NCBI GenBank assembly: GCA_900770165.1
Contig: CAAGJJ010000081.1
Location: 1-64,000 of the forward strand
Origin: Clostridia bacterium
GTDB taxonomy: Bacteria; Bacillota; Clostridia; Oscillospirales; Acutalibacteraceae
Length of the DNA stretch: 64,000 nucleotides
Reading direction: 5' to 3'
The notes under the pieces are model-generated. The model was given only the letters and a program-made list of their open reading frames with translations, was not told where the DNA came from and did no database searches. Both the position numbers and the translations under genes were made by a program. Shown one piece after another: positions 62,991 through 64,000 of this stretch. Positions within the stretch are counted from its first letter, which is position 1. Every line of letters starts with the position of its first letter.

Positions 62991-63017
62991 ATTATAAATT
63001 GTGTAAAGGAGTATTGT

Positions 63018-63260
63018 ATGAGATTAGATAAATATTTAAAAGTGTCAAGAATAATAAAGAGAAGAACAATTGCAAACTCAGCTTGTGATGCTGGAAAAGT
63101 GTTAGTTAATGGTAAAGTAGCAAGAGCTTCGTATGATGTTAAGATAGGAGATATATTAGAAGTAAGTTTTGGCAATAGGATATTAAAAATAGAAGTATTA
63201 AATACAAATGAATATGCCAAAAAAGATGATGCAACTAATATGTATGAAATAGTAAATTGA
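63018..63260 (+). CDS. rqcP: S4-domain RNA-binding protein RqcP (YabO/HslR-like)
   Basis: Protein of 80 residues with AAAGGAG upstream. S4 fold signature: MRLDKYLKVSRIIKRRTIANSACDAGKVLVNGKVARASYDVKIGDILEVSFG. In Bacillus, RqcP binds stalled 50S subunits and supports alanine tailing with RqcH. It sits directly before yabP and yabQ, matching the rqcP-yabP-yabQ order in Firmicutes. Confidence 0.92.
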   Translation: MRLDKYLKVSRIIKRRTIANSACDAGKVLVNGKVARASYDVKIGDILEVSFGNRILKIEVLNTNEYAKKDDATNMYEIVN

Positions 63261-63327
63261 TATAAAGAGTTATAATTGATTGCTCCAAGACATATTTATG
63301 ATTATAAAATGTTTTGGAGGTAATAAA

Positions 63328-63609
63328 ATGGTTGATGAAAAGAGAACGGTCAAGCTTCCGCATAGCTTGATTTTGGAAAATAGAAAATCACTTACTGTGA
63401 CTGGTGTATCTGATGTAGACAGTTTTGATGAACAGTCTGTTGTAGCGTATACAGATTTAGGTGAATTGACAATAAGAGGTAGAAATCTTCACATAAATAA
63501 ATTAAGTCTTGAAGTGGGAGAATTAACTCTTGATGGAGAAGTAAGTTCTATGACTTATACAGATAATCAGTCTAATAATGTGGGCTTTTTATCGAAGCTA
63601 TTTAGATAG
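63328..63609 (+). CDS. yabP: Sporulation protein YabP
   Basis: Protein of 93 residues from ATG 63328 with GGAGG upstream. KLPHSLILENRKSLTVTGVSDVDSFDEQSVVAYTDLGELTIRGRNLHI is the YabP signature, and the N-terminal and C-terminal blocks fit. YabP is needed in the mother cell for spore formation. Also related in fold to YqfC. Confidence 0.93.
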   Translation: MVDEKRTVKLPHSLILENRKSLTVTGVSDVDSFDEQSVVAYTDLGELTIRGRNLHINKLSLEVGELTLDGEVSSMTYTDNQSNNVGFLSKLFR

Positions 63610-63611
63610 GA

Positions 63612-64000
63612 GTGATTCTTATTGGGATAGCTTTAGATTTACAAATTAAAATATTTTTAGGCTCAATAGCTGTAGGTGCAATATTAAGTTTCTTATATGA
63701 TATTTTTAAGTCAATTAGATTCGCATTTAAAAGTAATAAACAACATATATTATTTTATGATATTTTATATTTTTTTATAAGTGCGTTTATAACCTTCATT
63801 TTTATTTTGTCTGTTAATTGTGGTGAAATTAGGTTTTATATTATAGCAGGAGAGATTATAGGATTTTGTATCTATTGTATGACGCTTAGCAGGCTATTCA
63901 TGAAGTTTTTTATATGTATGATTTCTATATTAAAAAAGGTTGTAAATAAAGTATATTTAGTTATTTATATACCATGTGTATCTGTATTAAAAAAGATATA
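63612..64000 (+). CDS. yabQ: Spore cortex biosynthesis protein YabQ (3'-truncated by the window)
   Basis: The frame runs open to base 64000, giving at least 129 residues. It begins VILIGIALDLQIKIFLGSIAVGAILSFLYDIFKSIRFAF, which fits the YabQ N-terminal membrane helices, and is followed by further hydrophobic helices. The start codon is uncertain: GTG 63612 has no good ribosome site, while AGGAG (63608-63612) is correctly spaced only for an ATT at 63621. YabQ is a mother-cell membrane protein needed for cortex formation. It is next to yabP, as expected. Confidence 0.75.
   Translation, partial: MILIGIALDLQIKIFLGSIAVGAILSFLYDIFKSIRFAFKSNKQHILFYDILYFFISAFITFIFILSVNCGEIRFYIIAGEIIGFCIYCMTLSRLFMKFFICMISILKKVVNKVYLVIYIPCVSVLKKI

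Overview
The window is an AT-rich, mostly plus-strand stretch of a spore-forming Firmicute (class Clostridia). The evidence is YlbJ, YqfC, YqfD, YabP and YabQ; the typical order yqfC-yqfD-phoH-ybeY-dgkA-era-recO-mutS2; frequent TTG/GTG starts with strong Shine-Dalgarno sites; and sigma-A type promoters. Genus and species cannot be fixed from the sequence alone.

Layout. (1) 1-5850 is accessory: a large lysine-rich protein with a C-terminal ADP-ribosyltransferase-like module, then two tandem secreted zinc-dependent phospholipase C paralogues on the minus strand. (2) 5853-18120 is core: a small Cys protein with ylbJ (minus), then sporulation genes yqfC/yqfD, phoH, ybeY, dgkA, era, a YqzL-like gene, recO, mutS2, an anchored hypothetical, ylxM and ffh. 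(3) 18191-24014: rpsP, khpA, rimM, trmD, an HPr gene, uvrC, rsmD, coaD and a coiled-coil gene. (4) 24180-35704 is the division and cell wall (dcw) cluster: mraZ with four 10-bp phased operator repeats, rsmH, ftsL, a PASTA-type PBP, mraY, ftsW/spoVE, murG, murA, ftsQ, ftsZ. murD, murE, murF and ftsA are absent from it. (5) 35915-49961: tRNA-Val, cysK, ruvCAB, glmM, an rRNA-type methyltransferase, ecfA1-ecfA2-ecfT-truA, a beta-propeller-like membrane protein, cvpA, pgsA, and a ClpE-like ATPase with a zinc finger. (6) 50149-50617: five tRNAs (Gly, Arg, His, Gln, Lys). (7) 50720-62742 is all minus strand and accessory: a DUF952-Nudix fusion, an iron alcohol dehydrogenase, and a RiPP (ribosomally made, modified peptide) locus. 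(8) 63018-64000: rqcP, yabP and the start of yabQ.

The most interesting system is the RiPP locus at 52918-62742. Transcription runs right to left: a LivJ-type lipoprotein, a HlyD-type adaptor, a C39-peptidase ABC exporter and a second NHLM-type ABC transporter, followed by two tandem precursor genes with Nif11-like leaders and a GG cleavage site, each with its own promoter, and then a radical SAM/SPASM enzyme. The cores (25 and 27 residues) contain no Cys and share GxFIxxVIxALDxVFKK and a C-terminal NIKW. Thioether chemistry is therefore unlikely, and carbon-carbon crosslinking at an aromatic or Lys residue is a reasonable hypothesis.

Starts were chosen by Shine-Dalgarno spacing and family N-termini. 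No database search was possible, so family names rest on recognised motifs and gene order.
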